Notes: generated by a model from the letters alone, not told the origin. A DNA stretch of 64,000 nucleotides from P36-A1 sp049478495 (GCF_049478495.1 NZ_CP168083.1:310001-374000); one strand, 5' to 3'; positions 34,671-43,731 are shown, counted from the first letter of the stretch. Translations and numbers: made by a program.

Positions 34671-36464
34671 TTAACTTTGTCCAATTATGTAATATAGAAG
34701 TTTTTTAGAATAGGAATTTTGCGAATAAAAGCCATCAATTGTTTCTTGTAGTGTCTTTAAGTCAGTAGTTACAATACCGTCAATATTTTGAAACATTAAG
34801 CCACTCATTGATTCTTCATCTGATACTGTCCAAGCATAAACCTTCTTGTTATTAGCGTGTATCTCATCAATAAATCGCTTGTTTAATGTAGAGTATTCTA
34901 ATGTATAAAAATCTACAATATCTTTAGGTTGTCCTAATACTTCTAAAATCATTATATATCCAGCTGGAATAGTTCTATTCTTTTGATTTAAATAGTTTAA
35001 TGCATCATAGCTTAACGACTGTATTTGATGATTATTTGTAATAATATTTTTCTGATATTTATCAAGAAATAAATTCACAAAATGCTTTGGATCACTATCA
35101 TATAGTTTAAACTCTATTAATAGTTTTTGTTTATGCTTATTGGCATTTTCTAAGTAACTATCAAAATCAGATATCGTTGTTTTATAGTTATTTTGTTTTA
35201 TAGTTGTATTTGTAAGTTGTTCTAAAGTTAAACTACTAACTTCAGTACTTTTATTTGTTAAACCTTTTAGTGTTTTATCATGATAAACAACAAATTTATC
35301 ATCCTTAGTTAATTGTATATCTATTTCTACATAATCAGGTTTATACTTAATTGCTTTATTAAAGGATTGGATAGTATTTTCAACCCCTTTTTTATTGCTG
35401 ATACCACGATGTGAAATGCTTAAAGGTTTTGAATTTAAAACGTTTTGTAAATACATACTATTATAGGTGAATAATGAAAAAAGTGAAATAATAGTAAAAA
35501 ATGTAATAAAGATCGTTTCACTACTTAATTTAACATTATTATTAAAAAATGAAGATGTATTAAGTAGGGGTGCTAATAAGTTATATTCTTCTATTTGATT
35601 AAAGAATACACTAAAAGTTAAATATACTCCTACTAACCAGTAGAAGTAGTTAAAACCTTGCATTATAAATATTATTATTAGTGATGAATTATATGCAAAA
35701 GATGGTAAATAATTATCAAAACCTAACTGTATTGCTAGAAGGATAAAGTATATTGAAGTCATTGCAAATGATAGTGTTACAAATATTAAAATATAATTTT
35801 TTAAATAAAAGAATAATTTCTTTTTAGTGTACTTAAGACTAATGTTTATTGCTTTTTTTAACTTAATATTCTCAAGCATCATTAATGGAAGTACTAATAC
35901 TAATCTAATAGCTACATATAAAACTAAAATGTAAAATAAGCCTAAGACTATTGGATAGATACTGTTTGTAGTAGTAATGAATTCCATAATAAAATCAGGA
36001 ATTCTTACATTTGCTAATAATTTAGTATAAAAACTAAATCCTGCAAGAGGTACAAAAATAAGTAAATAAAAGAAAGTGAATAATAGTTTAGTTGGACTTA
36101 AACAAGATATCGCAAATACTGTACTTGTTAGTAGTTTAGTAGATGAGATATATTTATCATTTCTGATATACTGCATTGTAATAATTATTATATAAAATTG
36201 AATGTATAAAAGTATTAATATAAAGATAAACAAGACAATAAAGATAATACTGAATAAAGGTACATTTTTAAATACAGTAAAGATATTGTCATATGAAATA
36301 TAGGTTATACCACTTATTTTCATTAAAGCTAGAGCTAATTTTCTTAATAAGGGTATGAAAATGTACATTGTTAATATATTAGCTAGTGCTATATATTTTG
36401 TGTTTGCATATGGATGTTTCAATAATTTAGAAATACTATCCTTTAATATTTGAATGCTGTTCAA
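34671..36464 (-). CDS. Glycerophosphodiester phosphodiesterase with N-terminal membrane domain
   Basis: 597 residues. About eight hydrophobic helices occupy residues 1-345 (GDPD membrane domain type). The C-terminal GDPD barrel starts SISHRG (catalytic His), then ENTIQSF, YVEIDIQLTKDDKFVVYHD (metal ligands) and, near the end, KVYAWTVSDEESM. The family hydrolyses glycerophosphodiesters; membrane-fused forms are common in Firmicutes and may act on lipid or lipoteichoic acid turnover products. Monocistronic. Confidence 0.92.
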   Translation of the reverse strand: MNSIQILKDSISKLLKHPYANTKYIALANILTMYIFIPLLRKLALALMKISGITYISYDNIFTVFKNVPLFSIIFIVLFIFILILLYIQFYIIIITMQYIRNDKYISSTKLLTSTVFAISCLSPTKLLFTFFYLLIFVPLAGFSFYTKLLANVRIPDFIMEFITTTNSIYPIVLGLFYILVLYVAIRLVLVLPLMMLENIKLKKAINISLKYTKKKLFFYLKNYILIFVTLSFAMTSIYFILLAIQLGFDNYLPSFAYNSSLIIIFIMQGFNYFYWLVGVYLTFSVFFNQIEEYNLLAPLLNTSSFFNNNVKLSSETIFITFFTIISLFSLFTYNSMYLQNVLNSKPLSISHRGISNKKGVENTIQSFNKAIKYKPDYVEIDIQLTKDDKFVVYHDKTLKGLTNKSTEVSSLTLEQLTNTTIKQNNYKTTISDFDSYLENANKHKQKLLIEFKLYDSDPKHFVNLFLDKYQKNIITNNHQIQSLSYDALNYLNQKNRTIPAGYIMILEVLGQPKDIVDFYTLEYSTLNKRFIDEIHANNKKVYAWTVSDEESMSGLMFQNIDGIVTTDLKTLQETIDGFYSQNSYSKKLLYYIIGQS

Positions 36465-36596
36465 ATAACCACCGCCTTATAGTTATTATAGTACAAATAA
36501 AAAAGAAAATCTCATCTGAAATTTTCTAATTATTTACAGTTATATAAATTATACATTCAAATATTGATATGTATAGTATTCTAAAAGTCTTATTTA

Positions 36597-39248
36597 TTAT
36601 AAAAGTTGTTTGAATTTTTTAATATAGAAATACTTTACTAGAGATGTTAATAAGATATAGCCAATGATTATTACAATTAAATAAGCAAAGTAGTATATTG
36701 GTAAAGGTAACATTTCTAAATCTACATTTATAGGTGAATAAGCTAAATAGGTTCCAAGTACTATTCCTAATGTTGTTACTACAAAAACAATAAGTGAGGC
36801 ACTAGATTTTATAAAAGGAACTTTTTCTGTTCTTAAGACATGAATGATAAATGTTTGTGTCCATAATGACATAATAAACCAACCTGTATGAAACAGTGTA
36901 ATAAAGATTGCTTGATCAGCATTGTTTAGATTATGGAAGGTATTTCCTAAAATAGCTGGGCAAATAACAAAATACATTAGTAAATAGGTTAATATATCAA
37001 AAATAGAACTTGTTGGTCCAAACCACATCATAAATGATTTAATACTTTTTGCTGACCATCTTTTGGGAGTTGTTAAATATTCTGAATCCATATTATCCCA
37101 AGGTAATGAAATACATGAAATATCATATATTAAGTTTAAAATTAAAATTTGTAGTGGAAGCATTGGTAAAAATGGTAAAAATAGCGTTGCTACTAAAACA
37201 GAAAACATATTACCAAAATTAGAGCTTGCAGTTATTTTAATATATTTCATAGTATTTCCAAATATTTTACGACCAGACATAATACCTTTTTCTAAAACCA
37301 TTAAATCTTTATCTAATAAGATTACATCAGCTGATTCTTTTGATATATCAACTGCAGTGTCAACACAGATTCCAACATCAGCAGCCTTCATTGCCATAGC
37401 ATCATTAATTCCATCACCCATATAACCAACTACATGATCATTATTTTTAATAGTAGTTACAATTTTAGTTTTTTGATCGGGAGACACTTTAACAAAAATA
37501 TCATATTCTTCAGTTATTTGTTTTAATTCATCATCATTTTTATCTTCGATATCTTTTCCATAATATATTTTACTAGCGCTTAAACCAACTTGATTACAAA
37601 CATTTCTAGTAACAAGTTCATTATCACCAGTGATAACTTTAACTTTAACATTGTTTGATTCAAGTGCTTTGATTGCATTTTTAGCTGATTCTTTAGGTGG
37701 ATCTAAAAATGCTAATATACCAATTAAAGTCATTTCACTTTCATCTTTTACTTCAAACTCTTCTTCAGCTGGTGGATTTTTCTTTGTTGCTAAACCAATA
37801 ACTCTAAATCCTTGTGAGCCAAGTTTATCAACAACATCCATAACCTTTGTTTTAACTTTTTCATCAAGAGTGACAACTTTCTTATTAATATACGCTGTTG
37901 TTGAAATTGAAAGTAACTCTTCAATTGCTCCTTTAGTAACTAGCAATGTATCAGTATTATAGTTTTGAATTACTACACTCATTCTTCGTCTGTTGAAGTC
38001 AAAAGGAATTTCATCTACCTTTGTATATTTATATCCATACTTATCAACATTAAGTTGTTTATTTGCAGATTCAATTATAGCTTCATCCATCAAGTTATTT
38101 AAACCAGTTTGATAATAGCTATTTAAATAAGCCATTTTTAAGACATAATCATCATCTTCTCCTAGAAGGTTTTGATGATATTCTAAAACTATTTTATCTT
38201 GTGTTAATGTTCCAGTTTTATCAGTGCATAAAACATCAATTGCTCCAAATGATTGAACACTGTTTAAACTTTTAACAATTGTACCTTCTTTAGCAAGACT
38301 AACACTACCTTTTGATAGGTTTGTTGTAACAATCATAGGAAGCATTTGAGGTGTTAATCCTACAGCAATTGATAAAGCAAATAACATTGAATTAAGCCAG
38401 TCTCCCTTAAAAAAACCGTTGATAAAGAATACAATTGGTACCATTATTAACATAAATCTAATTAATAACCAAGAAACAGAATTGATACCCTTATCAAAGT
38501 TGGTTTGAGGCTTTGCAACCGTTATATTTTTAGCTATTTCACCAAAATATGTTTTTGAACCGACATTGATAACAATACCAATTGCACTTCCTGATACTAC
38601 ATTACTTCCCATGAAAACCATATTTTCATAATCATATGGATTATCAGTTGTTTTAACTTCATAGGCACTACTAGTTTTTTCAACAGGTGCACTTTCACCA
38701 GTTAAGGCAGATTGTGATATAAATAAATCCTTTGATTGTAGTATACGCATATCTGCAGGTATCATATCACCTGCACCTAGATAGATGATATCATTTTTGA
38801 CTATTTCTTCCATTGGAGTTTCATAAGCATTTTTTTCTGATCTTTTAACTTTAGTAGTTATACTAACCATCTTTTTAAGTTTAGAAGCAGCGTTACTTGA
38901 TTTTTCACTTTGAAAAAAACTTAGTAGTCCACTCATAATAACCATTATTAAAATGATCAGCACAGCAGTTAAATCTCTTTCACCTACATCAGCAAACATA
39001 TAATCAGTAAAAAAAGATACTACTGCTAGTATTATTAATACTATTGTAAACGGTGTAAAAAATTCTTTAATCAATTTTATTAGAATATGTTCTTTCTTTC
39101 CATAACTTACAGTGTTTAAACCGTATTGTCTAATTGATTCTTGTACTTGGTTTTCACTTAAACCATTGATATCAATACTGTATTTTGTAATGATATCTTG
39201 TGTTGATAATTTTGTTAATTCATTGTAAATATTTGTGTTGTTATTCAT
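36597..39248 (-). CDS. mgtA: Magnesium-translocating P-type ATPase (MgtA/MgtB type)
   Basis: 883 residues, type IIIB P-ATPase importing Mg2+. TGESAPVEK (actuator), DKTGTLTQD (phosphorylated Asp), VITGDNELVTRNVC, MGDGINDAMAMKAADVGI (hinge) and around ten helices are present. GGAGGA precedes the ATG. It is preceded by a short leader ORF and a strong terminator (39294-39320), so expression probably depends on read-through or attenuation. The next gene downstream is a separate unit. Confidence 0.96.
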   Translation of the reverse strand: MNNNTNIYNELTKLSTQDIITKYSIDINGLSENQVQESIRQYGLNTVSYGKKEHILIKLIKEFFTPFTIVLIILAVVSFFTDYMFADVGERDLTAVLIILIMVIMSGLLSFFQSEKSSNAASKLKKMVSITTKVKRSEKNAYETPMEEIVKNDIIYLGAGDMIPADMRILQSKDLFISQSALTGESAPVEKTSSAYEVKTTDNPYDYENMVFMGSNVVSGSAIGIVINVGSKTYFGEIAKNITVAKPQTNFDKGINSVSWLLIRFMLIMVPIVFFINGFFKGDWLNSMLFALSIAVGLTPQMLPMIVTTNLSKGSVSLAKEGTIVKSLNSVQSFGAIDVLCTDKTGTLTQDKIVLEYHQNLLGEDDDYVLKMAYLNSYYQTGLNNLMDEAIIESANKQLNVDKYGYKYTKVDEIPFDFNRRRMSVVIQNYNTDTLLVTKGAIEELLSISTTAYINKKVVTLDEKVKTKVMDVVDKLGSQGFRVIGLATKKNPPAEEEFEVKDESEMTLIGILAFLDPPKESAKNAIKALESNNVKVKVITGDNELVTRNVCNQVGLSASKIYYGKDIEDKNDDELKQITEEYDIFVKVSPDQKTKIVTTIKNNDHVVGYMGDGINDAMAMKAADVGICVDTAVDISKESADVILLDKDLMVLEKGIMSGRKIFGNTMKYIKITASSNFGNMFSVLVATLFLPFLPMLPLQILILNLIYDISCISLPWDNMDSEYLTTPKRWSAKSIKSFMMWFGPTSSIFDILTYLLMYFVICPAILGNTFHNLNNADQAIFITLFHTGWFIMSLWTQTFIIHVLRTEKVPFIKSSASLIVFVVTTLGIVLGTYLAYSPINVDLEMLPLPIYYFAYLIVIIIGYILLTSLVKYFYIKKFKQLL

Positions 39249-39293
39249 ATTTTTAGTCCTCCATTAGTTTAATAACAATGAGACTAAAAGGCA

Positions 39294-39320
39294 TAAAAAA
39301 ACCATGATTGAATTCATGGT
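39294..39320 (-). terminator. Terminator/attenuator between leader ORF and mgtA
   Basis: On the minus strand a perfect 7-bp stem ACCATGA/TCATGGT with loop ATTCAA is followed by seven T. It lies 22 bp after the leader ORF stop and 46 bp before the mgtA start, on the same predicted transcript. Confidence 0.85.
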
Positions 39321-39341
39321 AAAAAAATACATTTTTTTCAA

Positions 39342-39431
39342 TCAGTTAAAGTAGATATTTAATTGGTGTTCTAGTGTATGCCAAGTAGCCTTTATGCCGG
39401 AATGTTCATCATCTATTACTAAAATTGCCAT
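39342..39431 (-). CDS. mgtA leader ORF (29 residues)
   Basis: GAGGTGA lies seven bases before the ATG at 39431, an excellent ribosome site for such a short frame. The product starts MAILVIDDEH and has three His, six acidic residues and one Trp; there is no hydrophobic helix. It is followed by an intrinsic terminator and then mgtA. The arrangement is that of a leader peptide coupled to conditional termination. Too short for homology; a free-standing small protein is the alternative. Confidence 0.6.
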   Translation of the reverse strand: MAILVIDDEHSGIKATWHTLEHQLNIYFN

Positions 39432-39453
39432 AACTATCACCTCTTTCAATATG

Positions 39454-39483
39454 TTTATAATTTAATATTAACAAATAAAACAA
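39454..39483 (-). promoter_or_regulatory. Candidate promoter of the mgtA leader
   Basis: Minus-strand TTGTTT, 18-bp spacer, TATAAA, starting transcription about 15 bp before the leader ribosome site. Confidence 0.45.
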
Positions 39484-39586
39484 GTTAAAGCAATATCAAA
39501 GGTCAAGAAATATTAATTATATGTAAATATTTTTACAATTATTTAATAAACACTAAACAACTGCCTAAATATTAATTAATAATATA

Positions 39587-39624
39587 TAAAAAAGATATTA
39601 TGCATAAATATACATAATATCTTT
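39587..39624 (-). terminator. Terminator of the encapsulin operon
   Basis: On the minus strand a 12-bp stem AAAGATATTATG/CATAATATCTTT with a 10-base loop and a T-run, directly after the encapsulin stop. Confidence 0.85.
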
Positions 39625-39629
39625 ATAAA

Positions 39630-40445
39630 TTATTTTTCTTTAAATACTACAATAGCATCAGCTGCTTTAATTCTAGGTAAAACAGTTTCTATTATTCTTA
39701 AATGATGGTTTAAGTCCACTGATTCAATATAACTTGAACAAATATCTTGGCCTAAAACTAAATCGATATATTGTTGTTGTGCAGCAACTAACAATGCTGT
39801 TTTTGGTTTTAAAACATTTGATTTAATTACTTTACGATCAATTAATTTAGATATTCTTTTCAATACTATTTCACCAGTACCTGGTTGTATTCTTTGTAAT
39901 GCTACATATAAATCAGAACTTACTATTAAAGTGTGATTTCCATAACGAGCTTTATCTTCTAAATAAGTAACAGCTTTTGCGATATCTAGAAAAGCATTTT
40001 CAGCTTCCCACCAATCTTTTATTTCAATTACTTTATTACCTTTAACATTTATAAGCCCTGGAATATCTAACTTTTCATTCCCATAAAAAATCAAATTATC
40101 TTCAGCTCTAGCTAATGTTTCTGCTCCAGCTCTTGCTTGCGATAAATCAAAAGGTAAATTCTCTTTTTCAGAAGCAGCTAAGTCACGCCAGTTAAGCCAG
40201 AAATCACTATATAGTTGTACTATTTCATATAGTTTACGATTTGATGTACTTACTATATTATCTTCAAATATTTCCTCATGATCATATTGATCAACTTGAA
40301 CAAATCTTATTCCTGTTCCTAAGTTTGTTATTGGAATAAATTGACGACCTTTTAGATTGCTTTTAACAGTTTCAACTACAGCACTATCTATATCATTCCA
40401 TAACTTATCGCTAAAATTAGCGGCATCTCTTTGTAAATAATCCAT
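39630..40445 (-). CDS. Encapsulin shell protein (linocin M18/family 1)
   Basis: 271 residues, the standard length. The N-terminal MDYLQRDAANFSDKLWNDID, the GRQFIPITNLGTG segment, LARAEDNLIFYGN and the C-terminal KAADAIVVFKEK match family 1 encapsulins, HK97-fold proteins that self-assemble into nanocompartments. The gene upstream (12-bp gap) encodes an encapsulated ferritin with a C-terminal loading peptide, so cargo and shell are one operon. GGAGG precedes the ATG. Confidence 0.95.
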   Translation of the reverse strand: MDYLQRDAANFSDKLWNDIDSAVVETVKSNLKGRQFIPITNLGTGIRFVQVDQYDHEEIFEDNIVSTSNRKLYEIVQLYSDFWLNWRDLAASEKENLPFDLSQARAGAETLARAEDNLIFYGNEKLDIPGLINVKGNKVIEIKDWWEAENAFLDIAKAVTYLEDKARYGNHTLIVSSDLYVALQRIQPGTGEIVLKRISKLIDRKVIKSNVLKPKTALLVAAQQQYIDLVLGQDICSSYIESVDLNHHLRIIETVLPRIKAADAIVVFKEK

Positions 40446-40457
40446 ACTTATTCCTCC

Positions 40458-40802
40458 TTACTCTTCTATTAATGAACCTACTGTATTAGCTTGTAGGGCT
40501 GTTTTTGCTAAACTTTCAATCATTTCTTGTCCCTCTTCTTGACCTTCATTGAAATGAACAGCCCCATCAGGATCTAAATAAGACAATAATCTCATTAGTT
40601 GTCCTACATGAAGTTTTTCCTCATCTCTAATATCTGCTAATATTTCTTTTACAACAATATCATCAGTTGCTTGTATATGTGCATCATAAAGATATATTGC
40701 TTCTAATTCTCCGGCAATATCTACTCTTATGGCTTGTACTAATTCATCCTTTGTTATCTTTCTATCAACATTGAATGAAAATGGATCTGCAAATGCTGGC
40801 AT
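40458..40802 (-). CDS. Encapsulated ferritin-like protein (EncFtn), encapsulin cargo
   Basis: 114 residues: an N-terminal segment, a two-helix ferritin-like domain and a disordered tail. The ferroxidase ligands Glu32, Glu62 and His65 and Tyr39 fall at the positions known for characterised EncFtn (GELEAIYLYD; RDEEKLH). The tail ends TVGSLIEE, a standard encapsulin targeting peptide. EncFtn oxidises Fe2+ so that iron is stored inside the shell, which protects an anaerobe from iron-driven oxidative damage. GGAGGG precedes the ATG. Confidence 0.95.
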   Translation of the reverse strand: MPAFADPFSFNVDRKITKDELVQAIRVDIAGELEAIYLYDAHIQATDDIVVKEILADIRDEEKLHVGQLMRLLSYLDPDGAVHFNEGQEEGQEMIESLAKTALQANTVGSLIEE

Positions 40803-40975
40803 ATAATTCCCTCCTTATATTTTAATTTAACTTAATATTAAACTTATTTTATTTACAAAACAAATCTTATGCCTTTTGTTTTAAAGTACTGTTTTATTAT
40901 TTAGATTGATTATATATTAGAAATGTATTATTATGTATTTAAGGTAAATATATTTAAAGATTAGGTAGGTAGTTT

Positions 40976-41368
40976 ATGAAAAGATTTATGATTTTTAGTT
41001 GTGGAGTTATTTGTGTTGTTATAGGATTAGTAGGTATAATTCTACATATTTTACCAACAACACCATTTTTATTGTTAGCATCAATTTGTTTTGTAAAAAC
41101 AAGTGAGAAAGCACTTAATATTTTATATTCTAATAAATTATGTAAAGCTTATTTACAAAGTTATTTAGAAGATGAAGGAGTTAGTGCATCTGATAAAAGA
41201 AAAGCATTTTTATTCTTATCTGTTGGTATGTGTTTTTCAATGGTTATGGTACCAAAACTATGGTTACAATTAATGTTATGTTTTATTTATATATGTGTAA
41301 CACTACATATATATTTAATTAAAAATAAATCTTATGAAGAAGTTTGTATTATTGATAATGTCTTTTAA
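40976..41368 (+). CDS. DUF454 (YbaN) family membrane protein
   Basis: 130 residues. The N-terminal hydrophobic segment with GVICVVIGLVGIILHILPTTPF, then LLASICFVKTS, is the conserved YbaN/DUF454 start; two more helices follow near residues 78-110. Function of the family is not established. Divergent from the encapsulin operon across 173 bp that must hold both promoters. TAGGTAGG lies before the ATG. Confidence 0.88.
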   Translation: MKRFMIFSCGVICVVIGLVGIILHILPTTPFLLLASICFVKTSEKALNILYSNKLCKAYLQSYLEDEGVSASDKRKAFLFLSVGMCFSMVMVPKLWLQLMLCFIYICVTLHIYLIKNKSYEEVCIIDNVF

Positions 41369-41451
41369 TAAAAAATATTACTAAAGTAGCTTAAAATATT
41401 TATAAATATGGTATATTATATTAATAAATATATCATAAATGGAGGATTGTT

Positions 41452-41769
41452 ATGAAAACTGCAAAAAAAGCAATTATTACTGCTGTCGTAGTTGTGCTAT
41501 TATTTGGTGCAGTAGGCAGTTATTTATATGTTAATCATACTGAAGTAGGAAGACGTCAATTTAAAAACTTCTCATCAAATTTTACAGGTGGATTAAACCG
41601 TCATGTCTATATACTAGATAAAGATGGCAAAATTGTTTGGGAACGAAAAGGAAAATTTGATGTCGTAAATGATAATGGTAATATTTCCTATGTAGAAAGT
41701 ACTACTGGTAAAAAAACAATGCTTGTAGTTGGGGACAATGAAACATTAATAATTGAAGAATTAGATTAA
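41452..41769 (+). CDS. Small exported protein of unknown function (105 residues)
   Basis: GGAGG precedes the ATG. A membrane segment at about residues 8-27 (signal anchor) is followed by a compact extracellular domain with GRRQFKNFSSNFTGGLNR, then alternating short beta-strand-like stretches (VYILDKDGKIVWERKGKFDV; TMLVVGDNETLIIEE). The GGL-R pattern resembles a small conserved Firmicute exported family, but I cannot name it with certainty. Monocistronic with its own terminator. Confidence 0.7.
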   Translation: MKTAKKAIITAVVVVLLFGAVGSYLYVNHTEVGRRQFKNFSSNFTGGLNRHVYILDKDGKIVWERKGKFDVVNDNGNISYVESTTGKKTMLVVGDNETLIIEELD

Positions 41770-41771
41770 AT

Positions 41772-41815
41772 AAAAGGATATAGCCTTTCATGATTGAATG
41801 GTTATATCCTTTTTA
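41772..41815 (+). terminator. Terminator after 105-residue exported protein
   Basis: An 11-bp stem AAAAGGATATA/TATATCCTTTT with inner pairing, followed by TTATT. Confidence 0.8.
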
Positions 41816-41849
41816 TTATTATTAGCTTAGTTAAATGTTAAATATTTAA

Positions 41850-41888
41850 ATGTATAACGTTATGTGCATTATTTCACAAGTTATACAT
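41850..41888. repeat. Inverted repeat flanking the Rex-like site
   Basis: ATGTATAAC and GTTATACAT, perfect 9-bp arms 21 bases apart, enclose the Rex-like box. Nested dyads suggest a complex operator. Confidence 0.5.
41862..41879 (+). promoter_or_regulatory. Rex-like redox operator upstream of the formate/nitrite transporter
   Basis: ATGTGCATTATTTCACAA matches the Rex site TTGTGAANNNNTTCACAA at 12 of 14 defined positions. It lies about 80 bp before the gene. Rex represses fermentation genes when NADH is low, which fits control of formate export. No rex gene is in the window. Confidence 0.5.
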
Positions 41889-41896
41889 GATTATGT

Positions 41897-41922
41897 CCAC
41901 ATTTTACTATATGTAAAAGTGG
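41897..41922. promoter_or_regulatory. Second dyad overlapping the transporter promoter region
   Basis: CCAC and TTTTAC pair with GTAAAA and GTGG (one bulged A). It directly precedes TAAAAT at 41923-41928, a possible -10 box. Confidence 0.35.
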
Positions 41923-41958
41923 TAAAATTACATGAATATATTTTCGGGAGGTAGAATT

Positions 41959-42759
41959 ATGTATGAAGCATTAATTGATGATGTAAATAGTGTAGCGCTT
42001 GAAAAATTAGAAGCTAGTAATAAAAATACCTTTAATTTTTTTATAGCTAGTATTATCGCAGGATTTTTCATAGGCTTTGGTTGCTTACTTATTTTTAGTA
42101 TTTCAGGGCAGTTAGGCAATACTATTTTTACTAAGATTGCAATGGCAGCTAGTTTTGGTATTGCATTAAGTTTAGTTGTTATGGCCGGCTCAGAATTGTT
42201 TACTGGAAACAATTTTGTGTTAGGGGTTGCCTTACTAAGTAAAAAAGCAAAAGTAAAAGAAACAATTAAGTTATGGAGTATATGCTATTTAGGTAATTTA
42301 ATTGGATCAGTATTACTAAGTATCTTGTTTGTAGGAACAGGCTTAAATCATATTGGAGGAAATGCAACAAGCGATGCTACAGCTAATGCATTACAACATG
42401 CTGCAAATTTAAAAATGCATGGTGATTTCTTTAACTTGTTTTGTAAAGGTATTTTATGTAATATTCTTGTTTGCCTTGCGGTGCTATGTTCAATTAAACT
42501 AAAAAGTGAAAGTGGAAAACTTATAATGATTTGGTGGTGCTTATTTGCTTTCAATGTTATAGGTTTTGAACACTGTGTAGCTAATATGACTATTCTAACT
42601 TCTAGTTTATTAGCAAATCATGGCTCTACACTGTCAATAGGGGGAATGTTCTACAATTTATTTGCTACATCCTTTGGTAATCTAACAGGTGGATTATTGG
42701 TTGCTATTGCTTATTTTGGAACTGTAAGCAAGAAATATAAACTTAATTATTTAAAATAA
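41959..42759 (+). CDS. Formate/nitrite transporter family protein (FocA/NirC)
   Basis: 266 residues, six helices. The family signatures are visible: GFFIGFGCLLIFSISGQLGN region, AGSELFTGNNFVLGVALLSKK and, later, WWCLFAFNVIGFEHCVANM. FNT proteins are pentameric channels for formate, nitrite or hydrosulfide. I choose ATG 41959 because GGGAGG lies eight bases upstream; the earlier ATG at 41932 lacks a ribosome site. In a fermentative anaerobe formate export is the likely role (inference). Confidence 0.93.
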   Translation: MYEALIDDVNSVALEKLEASNKNTFNFFIASIIAGFFIGFGCLLIFSISGQLGNTIFTKIAMAASFGIALSLVVMAGSELFTGNNFVLGVALLSKKAKVKETIKLWSICYLGNLIGSVLLSILFVGTGLNHIGGNATSDATANALQHAANLKMHGDFFNLFCKGILCNILVCLAVLCSIKLKSESGKLIMIWWCLFAFNVIGFEHCVANMTILTSSLLANHGSTLSIGGMFYNLFATSFGNLTGGLLVAIAYFGTVSKKYKLNYLK

Positions 42760-42772
42760 AAATATTTGATTA

Positions 42773-42797
42773 AACTAGCTTTTAGCTAGTTTTTTTG
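42773..42797 (+). terminator. Terminator after the formate/nitrite transporter
   Basis: Perfect 8-bp stem AACTAGCT/AGCTAGTT, 3-base loop, T-run. Confidence 0.85.
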
Positions 42798-42862
42798 TTT
42801 AAAACGTAATTTTAACAAAAGCTAAGTTTATAATAAATATATATAGTATATAGTATAAGTAT

Positions 42863-42888
42863 AAAAAAACTCCTTATAACTAAGGAGT
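42863..42888 (-). terminator. Terminator of tRNA-His
   Basis: On the minus strand a perfect 8-bp stem ACTCCTTA/TAAGGAGT with a 4-base loop and seven T, 15 bp after the tRNA. Confidence 0.9.
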
Positions 42889-42902
42889 AAATTGTTATAT
42901 GG

Positions 42903-42976
42903 GGCGGATGACGGGAATCGAACCCGCGCATGACGGTACCACAAACCGTTGTGTTAACCACTTCACCACATCCGCC
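42903..42976 (-). tRNA. tRNA-His (anticodon GTG)
   Basis: A full cloverleaf on the minus strand: acceptor GGCGGATG/CATCCGCC including the extra G(-1) paired with C73, the hallmark of tRNA-His; D-arm GTG-AAGTGGTTAA-CAC; anticodon stem ACGGT/ACCGT with loop TTGTGGT; T-arm GCGGG-TTCGATT-CCCGT. CCA is not encoded. It stands alone with its own terminator. Confidence 0.97.
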
Positions 42977-43205
42977 ATATTTTAACGACAAATATATAAT
43001 ACAATAAATAGAAAAGTTTGTAAAGATAAAACCGTAAAAAATCGACATTTCTTTTATTATTAGTGTTTTTTAGAATATATAGCTAAATCTTTGAAACAAG
43101 TTTACTAGTAATATAGAATTATATTAGTATTATAGTTATAAAATATCTATATGTTAAAATTTATATGTGTTAAAATATTGATTTAGTAAGAAAAGAGGGA
43201 TGTTT

Positions 43206-43703
43206 ATGAAAAGGATAGTTGTAGCCGGTGGCTGCTTTTGGGGAGTAGAAGAATACTTTAGAAGATTAAAAGGTGTTGAAAAGACTAGTGTTGGCTATGT
43301 GAATGGTACTAAGTACAAGCTTACTTATGAAGAAGTTTGTTCAGGAGTCTTTCAAGCAAAAGAAGGTGTAGAAATATTTTATGATGAAAACATCATTGAC
43401 TTAAATAAAATATTAGAACATCTATTTAGAATAATAGATCCTACAAGTTTAGATAAACAAGGTAATGATGTAGGTGTATCATATAGAACAGGAGTTTATT
43501 ATACTGATATTAATGATAAAACTATAATTGATAATTTTATCATGAATGAACAAGCTAAGTATAATAAACCAATAGTTGTAGAAGTAGAATTAGAAAATGG
43601 TTTCTTTCATGCTGAGGATTATCATCAAGCTTATTTAGTAAAGAATCCAAGTGGTTATTGCCATGTTAATTTTTCTAAAATAAATGAAAATGAATTAAAA
43701 TAA
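43206..43703 (+). CDS. msrA: Peptide-methionine (S)-S-oxide reductase MsrA
   Basis: Reduces methionine-S-sulfoxide in damaged proteins. 165 residues. The catalytic motif GGCFWGVEEYF is near the N-terminus; GNDVGVSYRTGVY and HAEDYHQAYL follow. I choose ATG 43206, since GAGGG abuts the ATG at 43200 and is correctly spaced only for 43206. No msrB domain is fused or adjacent. A short MsrA of this kind is usual in Firmicutes. Confidence 0.95.
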   Translation: MKRIVVAGGCFWGVEEYFRRLKGVEKTSVGYVNGTKYKLTYEEVCSGVFQAKEGVEIFYDENIIDLNKILEHLFRIIDPTSLDKQGNDVGVSYRTGVYYTDINDKTIIDNFIMNEQAKYNKPIVVEVELENGFFHAEDYHQAYLVKNPSGYCHVNFSKINENELK

Positions 43704-43731
43704 TAAGATGATTTGTTAGGGAGTGGAATAG

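Noticed and set aside
39249..39460. M-box (ykoK) magnesium riboswitch before mgtA
   Set aside because: The conserved M-box blocks are not visible and the interval is largely occupied by a translated-looking leader ORF and a simple terminator.
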